Shown here: positions 17,202-26,688 of the stretch, piece by piece | How positions within the stretch are numbered: the first letter of the stretch is position 1 | How the letters are laid out: every line of letters starts with the position of its first letter | Origin: Sphingomonas colocasiae | GTDB lineage: Bacteria; Pseudomonadota; Alphaproteobacteria; Sphingomonadales; Sphingomonadaceae | DNA: 64,000 nt | Direction: 5' to 3' | Assembly (NCBI RefSeq): GCF_019880585.1 | Contig: NZ_JAINVV010000012.1 | Span: forward strand, 248,001-312,000 | Program-made: the position numbers and the translations under genes | The notes under the pieces: generated by a model | Databases searched by the model: none | Seen by the model: the letters and a program-made list of their open reading frames with translations, nothing else | What the model was told of the DNA's origin: nothing

Positions 17202-17228
17202 GGTAAATCGACGCTGATCCGTCCTGAC
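17199..17228 (+). promoter_or_regulatory. ECF sigma-dependent promoter (copy 2), upstream of the receptor gene
   Basis: TGAGGTAAATCG, 9 nt, then CGTCCTGAC. It matches the copy at 15614-15643 at 20 of the 21 block positions, with the same spacing. It overlaps the FecR stop codon. It also helps fix the receptor start: the ATG at 17230 would fall at or before the expected transcript start, which favours the ATG at 17269. Confidence 0.75.
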
Positions 17229-17268
17229 CATGACGCACGCAGGGGCGTGCGAGACATGGGGGACCGAA

Positions 17269-19818
17269 ATGGGAAAGAGTGGACAACTCGCCTTGAGACT
17301 GACGATCGGCTGCAGCGCCACGGTGTTGGCTTTGGCGATCGGGCAAGCGCCCGCCGTGGCGATGGCGCAAAGCGTGCGCGCGAAAACCGCGATCCAGCTT
17401 CCGGCGCAGCCGCTAGAACAGTCGCTGAAGGATGTCGCGCGCCGGACCGGCGTGAATATCCTCTTCTCCCCCGCTTTGGTGTCCGGCCGCAGGGCCTCCG
17501 CGATCGACGGCACCATGACCGCCGAGGATGCCGTCTCGCGACTGATCGCCGGGACCAATCTGAAGATCATCGGCGACGGCCGCGGCGGCATCGTGCTGCG
17601 AGTGCGCCAGATGGGGGAAGCCCGGGCGGCGCGAGGCGCCGCGACTGACCCGATTTCGGCCGGCGCCGGACAGGCGCTTGCGGCCCAAGGCGACGACACC
17701 GCCGGCGACATCATCGTCACCGCGACCAAAAGCCGTCAGCGGCTGGTCGACGTTCCCGCCAGCATCACCGCCGAAACCGGCGCGCAACTGCGGCGGCGCG
17801 GGGCGACGCAGTTGCAGGATATCGTCGCGACGACGCCGGGCCTCAGCAATCCGGGACAGGGCAGCGGGAACGGCACCAACCTGGTGATCCGCGGCGTAAC
17901 CACCGACCGGTCGGCCAGCCTGAAACAGTCGACCGTCTCGGTGCTGTTCGACGATATCCCGGTCGATCCCGCCACCGCCGGCCTGGAAGCCACCAATTTG
18001 CGGATCGTCGATGTCGAGCGGATCGAGGTCCTACGCGGACCGCAGGGCACCTTGTTCGGATCGGGTTCGCTCAGCGGCGCGGTCCGCTACATCACCAACA
18101 AGCCCGACGCGACGCGCATCTCCGGATCGATCGAGGGAAGCTTCGCAGGCACGAAATCGGGCGCGGACTCGCAATGGGGCAACGCGGTGCTGAACCTGCC
18201 CCTCGTCGCCGATCGCGTTGCCGTGCGCGCCGTCGGCTATGCCTTTGACGAAGGCGGCTGGGTCGACAACATTCCTTTCGACCGCAGGAACGTCAACCGC
18301 AACAGGACCTATGGCGGCCGGATCGGCCTGCTGGCACAGGCGACCGACCGATTGCGGGTGACGCTGACCGGCGCCTATCAGCACAGCCGCGATTATGCGG
18401 GCGGCGAAAGCCTGTATTTTCAGCCGGCCGGTTCGGACAAGCAGGTCTCGACCAACCGGGATTCTGGCGACAGCAGCGTCAAGAGCACCATCGCCAATCT
18501 TGGCCTGACTTACGATCTGGGCGGCGTTTCGCTGTTCTCGTCCTCGACCTATCTGCACCGCAAGGTCGAGTTTCTCCAGGATTTCGGATTTTACACCGAC
18601 CTGCTGCAATTGCAGTTCGGCCTGCCGGCGCTGGACAATGCAACGCCGGGCAGGACCTATAATTCCGCGAACATCTTCATGCAGGAACTGCGCGTGGCAT
18701 CGAACGGCCAGGGTCCGTTCCGCTGGACCCTGGGGGCTTTCTATCTGCGGTCCAGGACGCCGCGGGGCGGACAGACCGTCACCGCGCCCGGGCTGCTCCC
18801 CTATCTCGGGACCGACAACCTCATCGATGTGAGCGCCCCGGGCGGACAGGAGGAGATCTCCGGCTTTGGCGAGGCGACCTACAGCATTGCCGACACGCTG
18901 GACCTGACCGCCGGGCTTCGCGTCGCGAAGACCAGCCTCGACATCACCAGCACGTCGAGCGGCCTGCTGGTGACCGGCAGCGGCACGGACGTCTTCGTTT
19001 CGCATGCGCCTTCGGACGAGACCAGCGTCAATCCGCGCGTCTCGCTGCTATACCGTCCGACCGGTCAATTGTCGCTCTATGCCCAGGCGGCGCGTGGCTA
19101 TCGCGTCGGCGGCGCCAATCTGACGGCCGGGCTCGCCGGCCCCGGAATCCCGCTCACCTACAAATCCGACACGCTCTGGAATTACGAGGTCGGCATCAAG
19201 ACCAGCCTGATGGACGGGCGGCTGCAGATCAACGCCGACGTCTATTATATCGACTGGAGCGACCTGCAGATCTCGCTGGACAACAACAACATCAACTATA
19301 CCGGCAATGCCGGGGCCGCGCGTCTCTACGGGTTCGAGGCGGAGGTGGCGGCGAAGCCGGCGTCATGGCTCGACCTTGGCGGTTCGCTTGCACTGAACGA
19401 TGCCGCGCTGACGCAGGATACGCCGAATCTGGTCCGGCCGAACGGCGTCGTCGGCGTGACGGCCGGCCAGCGCCTGCCCGCATCCTCCCGCGTCCAGGCT
19501 GCGGCCTATGCGCAGCTCAATTTCAGGATCGGCGACGATCCCGCCTATGTCCGGGCGAGCGGCCAATATGTCGGCCCCGCCTATAGCGATTTCGCGTCCG
19601 AGGGCATCCGGTTCGGCGATTATGGGACGGTCGATCTGCGGGCCGGCATCGTCCACGACGCTGTCGAGATCACGGTCTTCGTGCGCAACCTGCTCGATGG
19701 CGACGGGAAGCGGTCGGCATCGCCGGCATTCACGCTCGGCCCGATCTTCGGCTCCGCGCAAAATGCCTATCGCGTCCGGCCGCGCCAGATCGGCCTGACC
19801 GGACGTATCGACTTTTAA
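17269..19818 (+). CDS. TonB-dependent receptor with STN signalling domain, second system
   Basis: 849 residues from the ATG at 17269, which has GGGGGA upstream. A signal peptide ends near AMAQ. An STN domain (about residues 30-105: QLPAQPLEQSLKDVARRTG through ATNLKIIGDG-like residues) is followed by the TonB box-like DIIVTATKSRQR. The plug contains VERIEVLRGPQGTLFGSGSL and the barrel ends LTGRIDF. The STN domain together with the upstream sigma and FecR genes defines a transcriptionally self-inducing importer. The following genes encode a secreted esterase, a NylB-like hydrolase and an acyl-CoA ligase. The imported ligand may therefore be an ester or amide whose acid part is catabolised. Confidence 0.95.
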   Translation: MGKSGQLALRLTIGCSATVLALAIGQAPAVAMAQSVRAKTAIQLPAQPLEQSLKDVARRTGVNILFSPALVSGRRASAIDGTMTAEDAVSRLIAGTNLKIIGDGRGGIVLRVRQMGEARAARGAATDPISAGAGQALAAQGDDTAGDIIVTATKSRQRLVDVPASITAETGAQLRRRGATQLQDIVATTPGLSNPGQGSGNGTNLVIRGVTTDRSASLKQSTVSVLFDDIPVDPATAGLEATNLRIVDVERIEVLRGPQGTLFGSGSLSGAVRYITNKPDATRISGSIEGSFAGTKSGADSQWGNAVLNLPLVADRVAVRAVGYAFDEGGWVDNIPFDRRNVNRNRTYGGRIGLLAQATDRLRVTLTGAYQHSRDYAGGESLYFQPAGSDKQVSTNRDSGDSSVKSTIANLGLTYDLGGVSLFSSSTYLHRKVEFLQDFGFYTDLLQLQFGLPALDNATPGRTYNSANIFMQELRVASNGQGPFRWTLGAFYLRSRTPRGGQTVTAPGLLPYLGTDNLIDVSAPGGQEEISGFGEATYSIADTLDLTAGLRVAKTSLDITSTSSGLLVTGSGTDVFVSHAPSDETSVNPRVSLLYRPTGQLSLYAQAARGYRVGGANLTAGLAGPGIPLTYKSDTLWNYEVGIKTSLMDGRLQINADVYYIDWSDLQISLDNNNINYTGNAGAARLYGFEAEVAAKPASWLDLGGSLALNDAALTQDTPNLVRPNGVVGVTAGQRLPASSRVQAAAYAQLNFRIGDDPAYVRASGQYVGPAYSDFASEGIRFGDYGTVDLRAGIVHDAVEITVFVRNLLDGDGKRSASPAFTLGPIFGSAQNAYRVRPRQIGLTGRIDF

Positions 19819-19833
19819 GGCAGGAGATCCGCC

Positions 19834-20787
19834 ATGCGTTCTCGCCGTCCGCCCATCCATCGTTTTGCCGCCGCCATGCGGATCAGCGTAGCGGCGCTCG
19901 CCTTGGCGAGTGCCCCCGCCTGGGCGCATCCCACCGAAAAGGTCACGAAGCCGGTGCCGGCGCTCCTGCCGCTTGCCACCCAGTTCGAGATCGCGTCGGC
20001 CGGCACGGGCAGAACCTACAAAATCTATGTTTCCACGCCGGTCGTGCCGGCACCGTCCAATGGCTATGCCATATTGTACGTGCTGGACGCCGATGCGACA
20101 TTCCCGACCGCCGCGTCGCAGGCGCTGCTCGCGTCGACGATGGAGGGCGGCAAGCCGATCGTCGTGGTCGGTATCGGCTACCCCGACGTGATGGCGTCCA
20201 CGCATCTGCGGACGCGCGACCTGTCCCCCTATCTTCCCATCGCCGGCACCGATGTGAACATGGTGGTGAAGCCCGAGGACTGGGGCGGCGCCGACGGTTT
20301 CCACAGATTCATGCTCGATGAATTGCGGCCCGTCATCGACGCCATGGTCAAGGTCGACAAGGGCGACCAGTCGTTGATGGGCTATTCGCTCGGCGGGCTT
20401 TTTGCGCTTCACGTCCTTCTGACGAACCCGGAAGCGTACCGAAACTATGTGATCGGAAGTCCGGCCATTTTCTACACCGGCAAGAAGGTGCTGGAGGACC
20501 TCCCGTCCTTCGCCGAAAAGATACGGAATGGCGCCGTGTCGCCTCGCATCCTGATCACCGCGGACGAACTGGAACAATCGGGCGGGCCGGGTTCCCTGCC
20601 CGCACATTTCCGGATGGTCGACAACGCCCGCGAGGCCGCCGAAGCCCTTCGCAAGATCCAGGGCAGAAACGGCTATCGCGCGGATTACGCGCTGTTTCCG
20701 GGCGAGACCCACAATTCGGGAATCCCGGCCGCGACAAGCCGGGGCGTCGCGTTCGTCGGGAGCGTTGTGGGGGACGCCCGAAAATAG
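19834..20787 (+). CDS. Secreted alpha/beta esterase (IroE/Fes-like, esterase D fold)
   Basis: 317 residues with an N-terminal signal peptide ending APAWA, so probably periplasmic. The nucleophile elbow is MGYSLGGLFAL and a catalytic histidine is likely in PGETHNSGIP; the acid may lie in ITADELEQ. The fold belongs to PF00756 and resembles periplasmic siderophore esterases such as IroE. It begins 15 nt after the receptor stop, with AGGAG upstream of the ATG, so it is co-transcribed with it. It probably hydrolyses the receptor's ligand. Whether that is a siderophore or another ester cannot be told from sequence. Confidence 0.88.
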   Translation: MRSRRPPIHRFAAAMRISVAALALASAPAWAHPTEKVTKPVPALLPLATQFEIASAGTGRTYKIYVSTPVVPAPSNGYAILYVLDADATFPTAASQALLASTMEGGKPIVVVGIGYPDVMASTHLRTRDLSPYLPIAGTDVNMVVKPEDWGGADGFHRFMLDELRPVIDAMVKVDKGDQSLMGYSLGGLFALHVLLTNPEAYRNYVIGSPAIFYTGKKVLEDLPSFAEKIRNGAVSPRILITADELEQSGGPGSLPAHFRMVDNAREAAEALRKIQGRNGYRADYALFPGETHNSGIPAATSRGVAFVGSVVGDARK

Positions 20788-20854
20788 GCTGACGCCCACC
20801 GATCGACGGATCGCCCTGCCCTGTCCGCCGCCCCTTTACGAAAGATGCTTGATC

Positions 20855-22297
20855 ATGACGCGGCTCATTCCTTCCATCGTCCTCGCCGGCGCCGGCATCC
20901 TGACCTGGGCGGGCGCCACGGCGGCACAGGCGGCGGGCAATCCCGCTGATGTCGGCACGGCGGTCGCCGCGCAGATCGCCTGCGCCGGCATCTTCGTAAG
21001 CGGGCGCACGGAAGCCGACGTGCTTCGCGACGACGTCCATGCGCTGGCGCCGTTCGCGCGTGCGGTGACGCTGTCGGTCGACCGGAAGCGCCGCACCGTT
21101 GCCGCCGCCGCGCCAGGCGCGACGACGCGGACTGCGCTCTACCGGCCGGTCGTGGGCTGCACCCTGCTGACGGGCAAGACCTCGGTCGCCGCGCTGGACG
21201 GGCAGGTCGCACGGCTCCGGCCGGCCAGGGCGCGTGCCGATAATGGCGTGCGACTGACGCCCGGTGCCCCCATCCGCCCGGCAGCCATCGACCGCGCGGC
21301 GCTGGACGCCGCTGTCGCACGCGCGTTCGACGAACAGAACAAGGATGGCTATCCCGACACCCGCGCAATGCTGGTCGTGCAGCATGGCGCGATCGTCGCC
21401 GAGCGCTACGCCCCCGGCTTCGACCGCGACACCCGGCTGCTCGGCTGGTCCGCGACGAAGAGCATCACCGCCGCGCTCATCGGCCTGCTGGTTGACGACG
21501 GCGTCCTGCAACTGGACGCGCCCGCCCCGGTGCCGGAATGGCAGGGGGCAGGCGATCCGCGCGCCGCGATCACGCTGCGCCAGCTTCTGAACATGGCCAG
21601 CGGACTGACCTTCAACGAAAGCTACGAACCCGGCAGTGATTCTCTGCAGATGCTGTTCGCGGCGAGCGACATGGCCGCCTATGCCGCGTCACGCCCGCTC
21701 CAGCACGCGCCCGGCACGACATGGAGCTATTCGTCGGGCACCAGCAATATCCTGTCCGGCATCGTCTTTCGCGCCACCGGCGGGACGCTGGAGGCCGTGA
21801 CACGCTTCGCCCGCACGCGCCTGTTCGAACCGGCCGGCATGCGCAGCGCGCTGATCGAGCCGGACGAGGCGGGCGTGCCGGTCGGCAGTTCCTATGGCTA
21901 TGCCACCGCGCGCGACTGGGCGCGCTTCGGGCAATTGTTCCTCGATCGCGGCAGGGCCGACGGCAAACAGATCCTGTCGTCCGGCTGGGTCGATTTCGTG
22001 CGGGCGCCCACCACAGCCGCGCCACGCCCGCTATACGGCGGACAATTCTGGCTGAACCGCGGCGACGACAGCGGTGCGCGCAAGCGGATGTTCGCGGATC
22101 TGCCCACCGACACCTTCATGGCGCTGGGCCATAATGAGCAGATCGTCGCGGTCATCCCCTCACTGGACGCCGTCGTGGTGCGGCTGGGCTGGACGCCGGA
22201 GGGCGTGGACTTCGACTCGAACGGATATATCGGCGCAATCGCGGCGGCCCTGGAGCCGGGGGCTGCCGCGAAACGCGCCGCCGTCTCGCCGCAGTGA
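20855..22297 (+). CDS. Serine hydrolase of the class C beta-lactamase / 6-aminohexanoate-dimer hydrolase (NylB-like) family
   Basis: 480 residues with a signal peptide (ending AQA), so exported. A leading domain of about 130 residues precedes the catalytic domain. Catalytic motifs are SATK within GWSATKSITA, YSSGTSN as the Tyr-x-Ser element, and GHNEQ in the place of the third beta-lactamase motif. That last form is typical of NylB-like amide/ester hydrolases rather than true beta-lactamases. The start at 20855 gives the signal peptide; the longer frame does not. It follows the esterase gene and overlaps the ligase gene by 4 nt. Confidence 0.88.
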   Translation: MTRLIPSIVLAGAGILTWAGATAAQAAGNPADVGTAVAAQIACAGIFVSGRTEADVLRDDVHALAPFARAVTLSVDRKRRTVAAAAPGATTRTALYRPVVGCTLLTGKTSVAALDGQVARLRPARARADNGVRLTPGAPIRPAAIDRAALDAAVARAFDEQNKDGYPDTRAMLVVQHGAIVAERYAPGFDRDTRLLGWSATKSITAALIGLLVDDGVLQLDAPAPVPEWQGAGDPRAAITLRQLLNMASGLTFNESYEPGSDSLQMLFAASDMAAYAASRPLQHAPGTTWSYSSGTSNILSGIVFRATGGTLEAVTRFARTRLFEPAGMRSALIEPDEAGVPVGSSYGYATARDWARFGQLFLDRGRADGKQILSSGWVDFVRAPTTAAPRPLYGGQFWLNRGDDSGARKRMFADLPTDTFMALGHNEQIVAVIPSLDAVVVRLGWTPEGVDFDSNGYIGAIAAALEPGAAAKRAAVSPQ

Positions 22298-23859
22298 GTC
22301 TCCACCCCATGGCTGCCGGGACAGACGACGTTTTCCAGCGCGATTTCGCGACGTTTTCCCAGATCGTCGGATGGCGGGCCGAAGCCGTGCCGGACAAGCC
22401 TGCGCTGGCGGACCCGTCGGAGTCCGCGACCTATTCGGAACTCGACCGCGACGCGACGCTGATCGCGGCGACTCTCCAGCAAGCGGGCATCGTCAAAGGC
22501 GATACCGTCGCGATCTGCGCGTTGAACAGCGTTCGCTACGTCGTCGCCATGCTCGGCATCCTGCGGGCCGGCGCCGTGATCGCCCCGATCGCGCCGTCGT
22601 CCACGCCGGACAGCATCTGCGTTCAGATCGTCGATAGCGCAGCGAAGCTGCTGTTCCTCGACATGGCGAGCGACGCCTGTCTCCAGGCATCGACGGTGGG
22701 CGTGCCGATCGAGCGCGTCGTTCTCGACGATCCGGCCGCACCGTGCGGCCTCGCCGCATGGCTTGCGCGCGACGCCGTTTTCGTCCCCGTGGATGTGGGG
22801 CCGGACGACGCCTTCAACATCATATATTCGTCGGGAACGACGGGTGTCCCAAAGGGTATCGTGCATTCGCATGCGATGCGCTGGGCGCATATCAGCCGCG
22901 CGACCTATCCGGCCGACGCGGTGACGCTGGCGTCTACCCCGCTTTATTCGAATACGACATTGGTATCGGTGATCCCGGCGCTTGCGGCGGGCGGCACCGT
23001 CATTCTGATGCCCAGGTTCGACGCGCGCATCTATCTGGAGCTCGCCGAACAATATCGGGTCACACACACGATGCTGGTGCCCGTGCAGTATCGCAGGCTT
23101 CTGGATGATCCGACATTCGATGATCGTGACCTGCACACGTTCCGGGTGAAGTTCGTGACCTCGTCGCCGTTCGATGCAGACCTGAAGCAAGAGGTGCTCG
23201 ATCGCTGGCCAGGAGGGTTGGTCGAATTCTACGGATCGACCGAGGGTGGAGGCGTCTGCGCACTTGCCGCGCACGAGCATCCGGATAAGCTCCACACCGT
23301 CGGCAAACCGCTGCCCGAACACGATATCAGGCTGATCGACCAGGATGGACGCGAGGTGGCGCCCGGGCAGATCGGAGAAATTGTCGGTCGTTCCGGTGCG
23401 ATGATGCTGGGCTATCACCGACGCGCCGACCTGACCGCCGAAACGGAATGGCACGGCCCGAACGGCGACCGCTTCATACGGTCAGGTGATCTCGGCCGCT
23501 TTGACGAGGACGGTTTTCTGGTCCTGATGGGCCGCAAGAAGGACGTGATCATATCCGGCGGTTTCAATATATATCCCGGTGATCTCGAACAGGCGCTGCG
23601 GGACCATCCTGTAGTCGGCGATGCGGCGGTGATCGGTGTCCCGTCGCGCATATGGGGAGAGACCCCTGTGGGGTTTGTGACCTTGCGCCACCCGGGCGAG
23701 ATCTCCGCCCATGAATTGCGCGATGTGGCGAACGCAAGCCTGGGCAAGATGCAACGGCTCAGTGAGGTACGGATCGTCAAAGCGCTTCCGCGCAGCCCGA
23801 TCGGCAAGGTTCTCAAGACGCAATTGAAGGATGATTTCCTCCGGACAAGCCGGGAATGA
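22294..23859 (+). CDS. AMP-forming acyl-CoA synthetase / ligase, class I adenylate-forming
   Basis: 521 residues if the GTG at 22294 is used (it overlaps the upstream stop as GTGA). An ATG at 22309 is the alternative, and neither has a strong ribosome site. Adenylation motifs are YSSGTTGVPKGIVHSH, EFYGSTEGGG, SGDLGRFDEDG and GGFNIYPGDLE. The C-terminal lysine lies in PRSPIGKVLK. It converts a carboxylic acid to its CoA thioester. As the last gene of the receptor-esterase-hydrolase set, it would activate the acid released from the imported ligand. This argues for a nutritional rather than purely iron-scavenging role. Confidence 0.92.
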   Translation: MSLHPMAAGTDDVFQRDFATFSQIVGWRAEAVPDKPALADPSESATYSELDRDATLIAATLQQAGIVKGDTVAICALNSVRYVVAMLGILRAGAVIAPIAPSSTPDSICVQIVDSAAKLLFLDMASDACLQASTVGVPIERVVLDDPAAPCGLAAWLARDAVFVPVDVGPDDAFNIIYSSGTTGVPKGIVHSHAMRWAHISRATYPADAVTLASTPLYSNTTLVSVIPALAAGGTVILMPRFDARIYLELAEQYRVTHTMLVPVQYRRLLDDPTFDDRDLHTFRVKFVTSSPFDADLKQEVLDRWPGGLVEFYGSTEGGGVCALAAHEHPDKLHTVGKPLPEHDIRLIDQDGREVAPGQIGEIVGRSGAMMLGYHRRADLTAETEWHGPNGDRFIRSGDLGRFDEDGFLVLMGRKKDVIISGGFNIYPGDLEQALRDHPVVGDAAVIGVPSRIWGETPVGFVTLRHPGEISAHELRDVANASLGKMQRLSEVRIVKALPRSPIGKVLKTQLKDDFLRTSRE

Positions 23860-24039
23860 CGACGAGGAGTCGTGGATAGGCAAGGTTTTCGGAGAAGCCC
23901 CGACACCAGGAAACGAGATCGCCGGCGATCGACACCCCGGCGATGTTCACGGCAACACGCCGATCGAGACGGCGTCCGTCGGGGAACCCGACGCATCGAA
24001 CGCGGTTACCTTCCAGAGCGCCACTGATCGGAAACATCC

Positions 24040-24406
24040 ATGAAATCACCGATGAAGCAGCCCCTGCTTGTCCTCGGCCTGGTCTTTTCGGGCAGTACCG
24101 CCTTCGCCCAGCCTGCCGATTTCAACATGACCTATCATGTCGAGCGCACACCGGCGGCGAGGCTGACGATCGAGAATTGCGGGCGTACCATCGTGCAGGC
24201 AGCGTAACGCGCGAAACTGAGCGCCCAGGTTCAAAACCATCCCGGCCAGCTCGTGACCATGAAGGGCGGTCGTCGCGGTTCCGGCGCATTCATCGTCCAG
24301 TGCATCGCGGTTGGTGGCACGACGGTAGCGTCGTGCATGGAATGGATTACAGCGCTCGCAAGGGCGCGCTCGGGCGTTCGCCGAACTCAAACGTGCAGCA
24401 GGATAG
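24040..24406 (+). pseudogene. Decayed small secreted protein gene (one internal stop, two frameshifts)
   Basis: The frame starts with a signal peptide (KQPLLVLGLVFSGSTAFAQ) and continues FNMTYHVERTPAARLTIENC to a TAA at 24205. Beyond that stop the same frame reads LSAQVQNHPGQLVTMKGG and GAFIVQCIAVGGTTVA. After a one-base shift near 24329 another frame gives VVHGMDYSARKGALG. After a second shift the frame gives FAELKRAAG and a stop at 24406. Together these make a coherent protein of about 120 residues broken in three places. It may belong to a family of small uncharacterised exported proteins (I recall DUF6180, not certain). No function is known. Confidence 0.7.
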
Positions 24407-24438
24407 CCCGCAATCGGCGACGACACCAAGGAGCGGGA

Positions 24439-26424
24439 TCAAGTTCCCCGTGCCTGACGGCTGCCCCTGCGCGATACCCGGCCAAGCAGTTCGTCGACCT
24501 GGGCGGCCGTCATCGCCTTTCCGAAATAATAGCCCTGCCCTTCGGTGCAGCCAAGGCTTCGGAGACGTTCCGCCACGTCCGCGCTCTCGATCCCCTCGGC
24601 GATGACCGTCATGTCGAGGTTCGACGCAAGCCCGATCATGGCGAGCACCATCTTGCGCGAATCCGGATTTGTATGGAAATCGGCGATGAAGGAGCGGTCG
24701 ATCTTGATCTTGTCGAACGGCAGCATGCGCAGATGCTGGATCGACGAATAGCCGGTCCCGAAATCATCCAGCCCGATCAGCATGCCCTGATTCTTCAGGG
24801 ATTCGATGGTGGTCTTGGCGTTGGCGGGCTCCACGATCAGGGCATTTTCGGTGATCTCCAGCGCGATCCGCCGCGCGGGGAACCCGTGCCGAGCAAGCAC
24901 GGCGAGCAGCTTTTCACTGAACCATGAATCCTTGAGCTGGACCGGGGAAACATTGACCGAGATGGTGAGGCGCTGATCCCATGCGCCGGCGTCCAGACAG
25001 GCACGGTCGAGCAGCTTCAGCATCAGATCCTGGATCAGGCCGCATTCCTCCGCGATCGGCACGAATTGATCGGGCCCGACCAGCCGACCGTCCGCGCGCG
25101 TCCAGCGCGCAAGCATCTCGAACCCGACCACCTCGCTGGACACAAGGTTGACGATGGGCTGGTAGAAGGGTTGGAAGGCATCGCGCTTCAGGTCCGCGCG
25201 GATTTCCCGCTCGAGCGTCGCGCGCCGGCGGATTTCGGCGTCCATCTGCTGCTCGAACGCGCGATGCTGCGATCCGCCGAGTTCCTTGGCCTTGTACAAG
25301 GCGATATCCGCGCGACGCATCAGGGTGAGGCGATCGCAGGCATCGCGCGGAAACAGGGAGATCCCGATGCTTGCTCCGATATGATGGACAATGCCCTCGA
25401 TCGTGAAAGGCATCGCGATTTCCTGGATGATGCGGTTGGCGGCCCTGCGGACGGGATCATAGTCGCTGCCGCTCAGCTCGATGGTGACCGCGAACTCATC
25501 GCCGCCGAGCCGGTAGGCGGTTCCGGATGCACCGACGAGCCTGCCGAGGCGCCTGGCCGTTTCCTGGAGCAGCTGGTCGCCGACGCCGTGGCCATGAACG
25601 TCATTGACCGACTTGAACATGTCGAGATCGATCATCATCAGGCCGAGAGGCGATTGCCCCGCCCCGCCGGCATCGAGCCTGTCCAGCCGCTCTTCGAGCG
25701 CCCTCCGATTGGGGAGGTTCGTCAACGGGTCGAGCGAGGCCAGTTCGTTTGCCCTTTGCTCGGCAAGCCGCGCGCGCAACTGCTCCGCCTGCATCTCGTC
25801 CCGGGAGACAAGCACTTCGACAAAGCCGCGATAGCTTGTCGACAATGTCCATAACATGAAGCCGGCAACGAACACGAAGTTCACGCCGATAACGCTCAGA
25901 TACGGATCATCGGCCATCAGGAGACGGACGGTGACCGGCGCCGCGCCGAACAGAAGCACGAGCCGCCCGGCCGAAGGAAGCGCCTGAAGGCAATAGGAGC
26001 AGCTGATCGAGCCAAGAAAGATGTAGAGTGCGACGGATACGCTTCTGGCCGGGTCGGCCTCGGTGAACAGCAAAAGACCCCAGCCGCCGAACATTGAGCT
26101 CAGCACCGCGGCCATGACGACGGTAATCCTGAGATAGCGCCGGATGGTGTCGGGCCTGGGCGTTGTGCGCCGTCGCCTGAGCCAGAACCAGGTTCGGATC
26201 ATCATGGCGATGATCAGCGCAACCGGCACGCCGACGCTCATGCCCGCCGGAACATTCCCGTAAATCACGAATCCCAGGAAGCACACATTGATGAACATCA
26301 GCGCGTACATGAACGGAACCTGCTTCTGCAGGTTTCGATATTGCTCGAACAGGAGCGTGTCCGCCTGCTCCTTCGTCGGCTCCGGACGCTTCCGGCCGAG
26401 TATTCGTACGCTATCCTGCAACAT
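24439..26424 (-). CDS. Membrane-bound GGDEF/EAL-domain cyclic-di-GMP enzyme
   Basis: 661 residues. About five or six hydrophobic segments lie between residues 38 and 195. A GGDEF domain (about 230-390) carries an intact GGDEF at 307-311 with no RxxD inhibitory site just before it. The EAL domain (about 405-650) has EML instead of EAL at 436-438, but the other catalytic residues look intact: SVNVSPVQL, EITE, DDFGTGYSS, KIDRSF, AEGIE and QGYYF. Both synthesis and breakdown of c-di-GMP are therefore possible. It has GGGGAG before the ATG, stands alone on the minus strand, and has no obvious link to the neighbouring catabolic genes. Confidence 0.94.
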   Translation of the reverse strand: MLQDSVRILGRKRPEPTKEQADTLLFEQYRNLQKQVPFMYALMFINVCFLGFVIYGNVPAGMSVGVPVALIIAMMIRTWFWLRRRRTTPRPDTIRRYLRITVVMAAVLSSMFGGWGLLLFTEADPARSVSVALYIFLGSISCSYCLQALPSAGRLVLLFGAAPVTVRLLMADDPYLSVIGVNFVFVAGFMLWTLSTSYRGFVEVLVSRDEMQAEQLRARLAEQRANELASLDPLTNLPNRRALEERLDRLDAGGAGQSPLGLMMIDLDMFKSVNDVHGHGVGDQLLQETARRLGRLVGASGTAYRLGGDEFAVTIELSGSDYDPVRRAANRIIQEIAMPFTIEGIVHHIGASIGISLFPRDACDRLTLMRRADIALYKAKELGGSQHRAFEQQMDAEIRRRATLEREIRADLKRDAFQPFYQPIVNLVSSEVVGFEMLARWTRADGRLVGPDQFVPIAEECGLIQDLMLKLLDRACLDAGAWDQRLTISVNVSPVQLKDSWFSEKLLAVLARHGFPARRIALEITENALIVEPANAKTTIESLKNQGMLIGLDDFGTGYSSIQHLRMLPFDKIKIDRSFIADFHTNPDSRKMVLAMIGLASNLDMTVIAEGIESADVAERLRSLGCTEGQGYYFGKAMTAAQVDELLGRVSRRGSRQARGT

Positions 26425-26688
26425 GGCTCCCCGTTAAAGCTCAAAGCTTTAGGAGTCGTTGAATGGCTCACTGAGGCTGCCGGCGCTCGACTCTGCAGGC
26501 CTCCAGCGACACCCGGCCCGCCAGCATTCCTCGGCGGCGACCATGACGGACAACGCGCGCCCGATCGCCTATGGATGCCTTTGTCAGTTTTGACCCGCCT
26601 TATGTCGGAACCACCCATCCTGCCGGTGCTGTGACGCGCCTATCCCGGATCCACAGGGAGCGACCGCTCCGAATGCAGGAGACAGGAC

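Noticed and set aside
20855-22297. Beta-lactamase conferring antibiotic resistance
   Set aside because: The third motif is GHNEQ rather than KTG, and the protein sits in an importer/esterase/ligase operon; NylB-like hydrolase is the better call.
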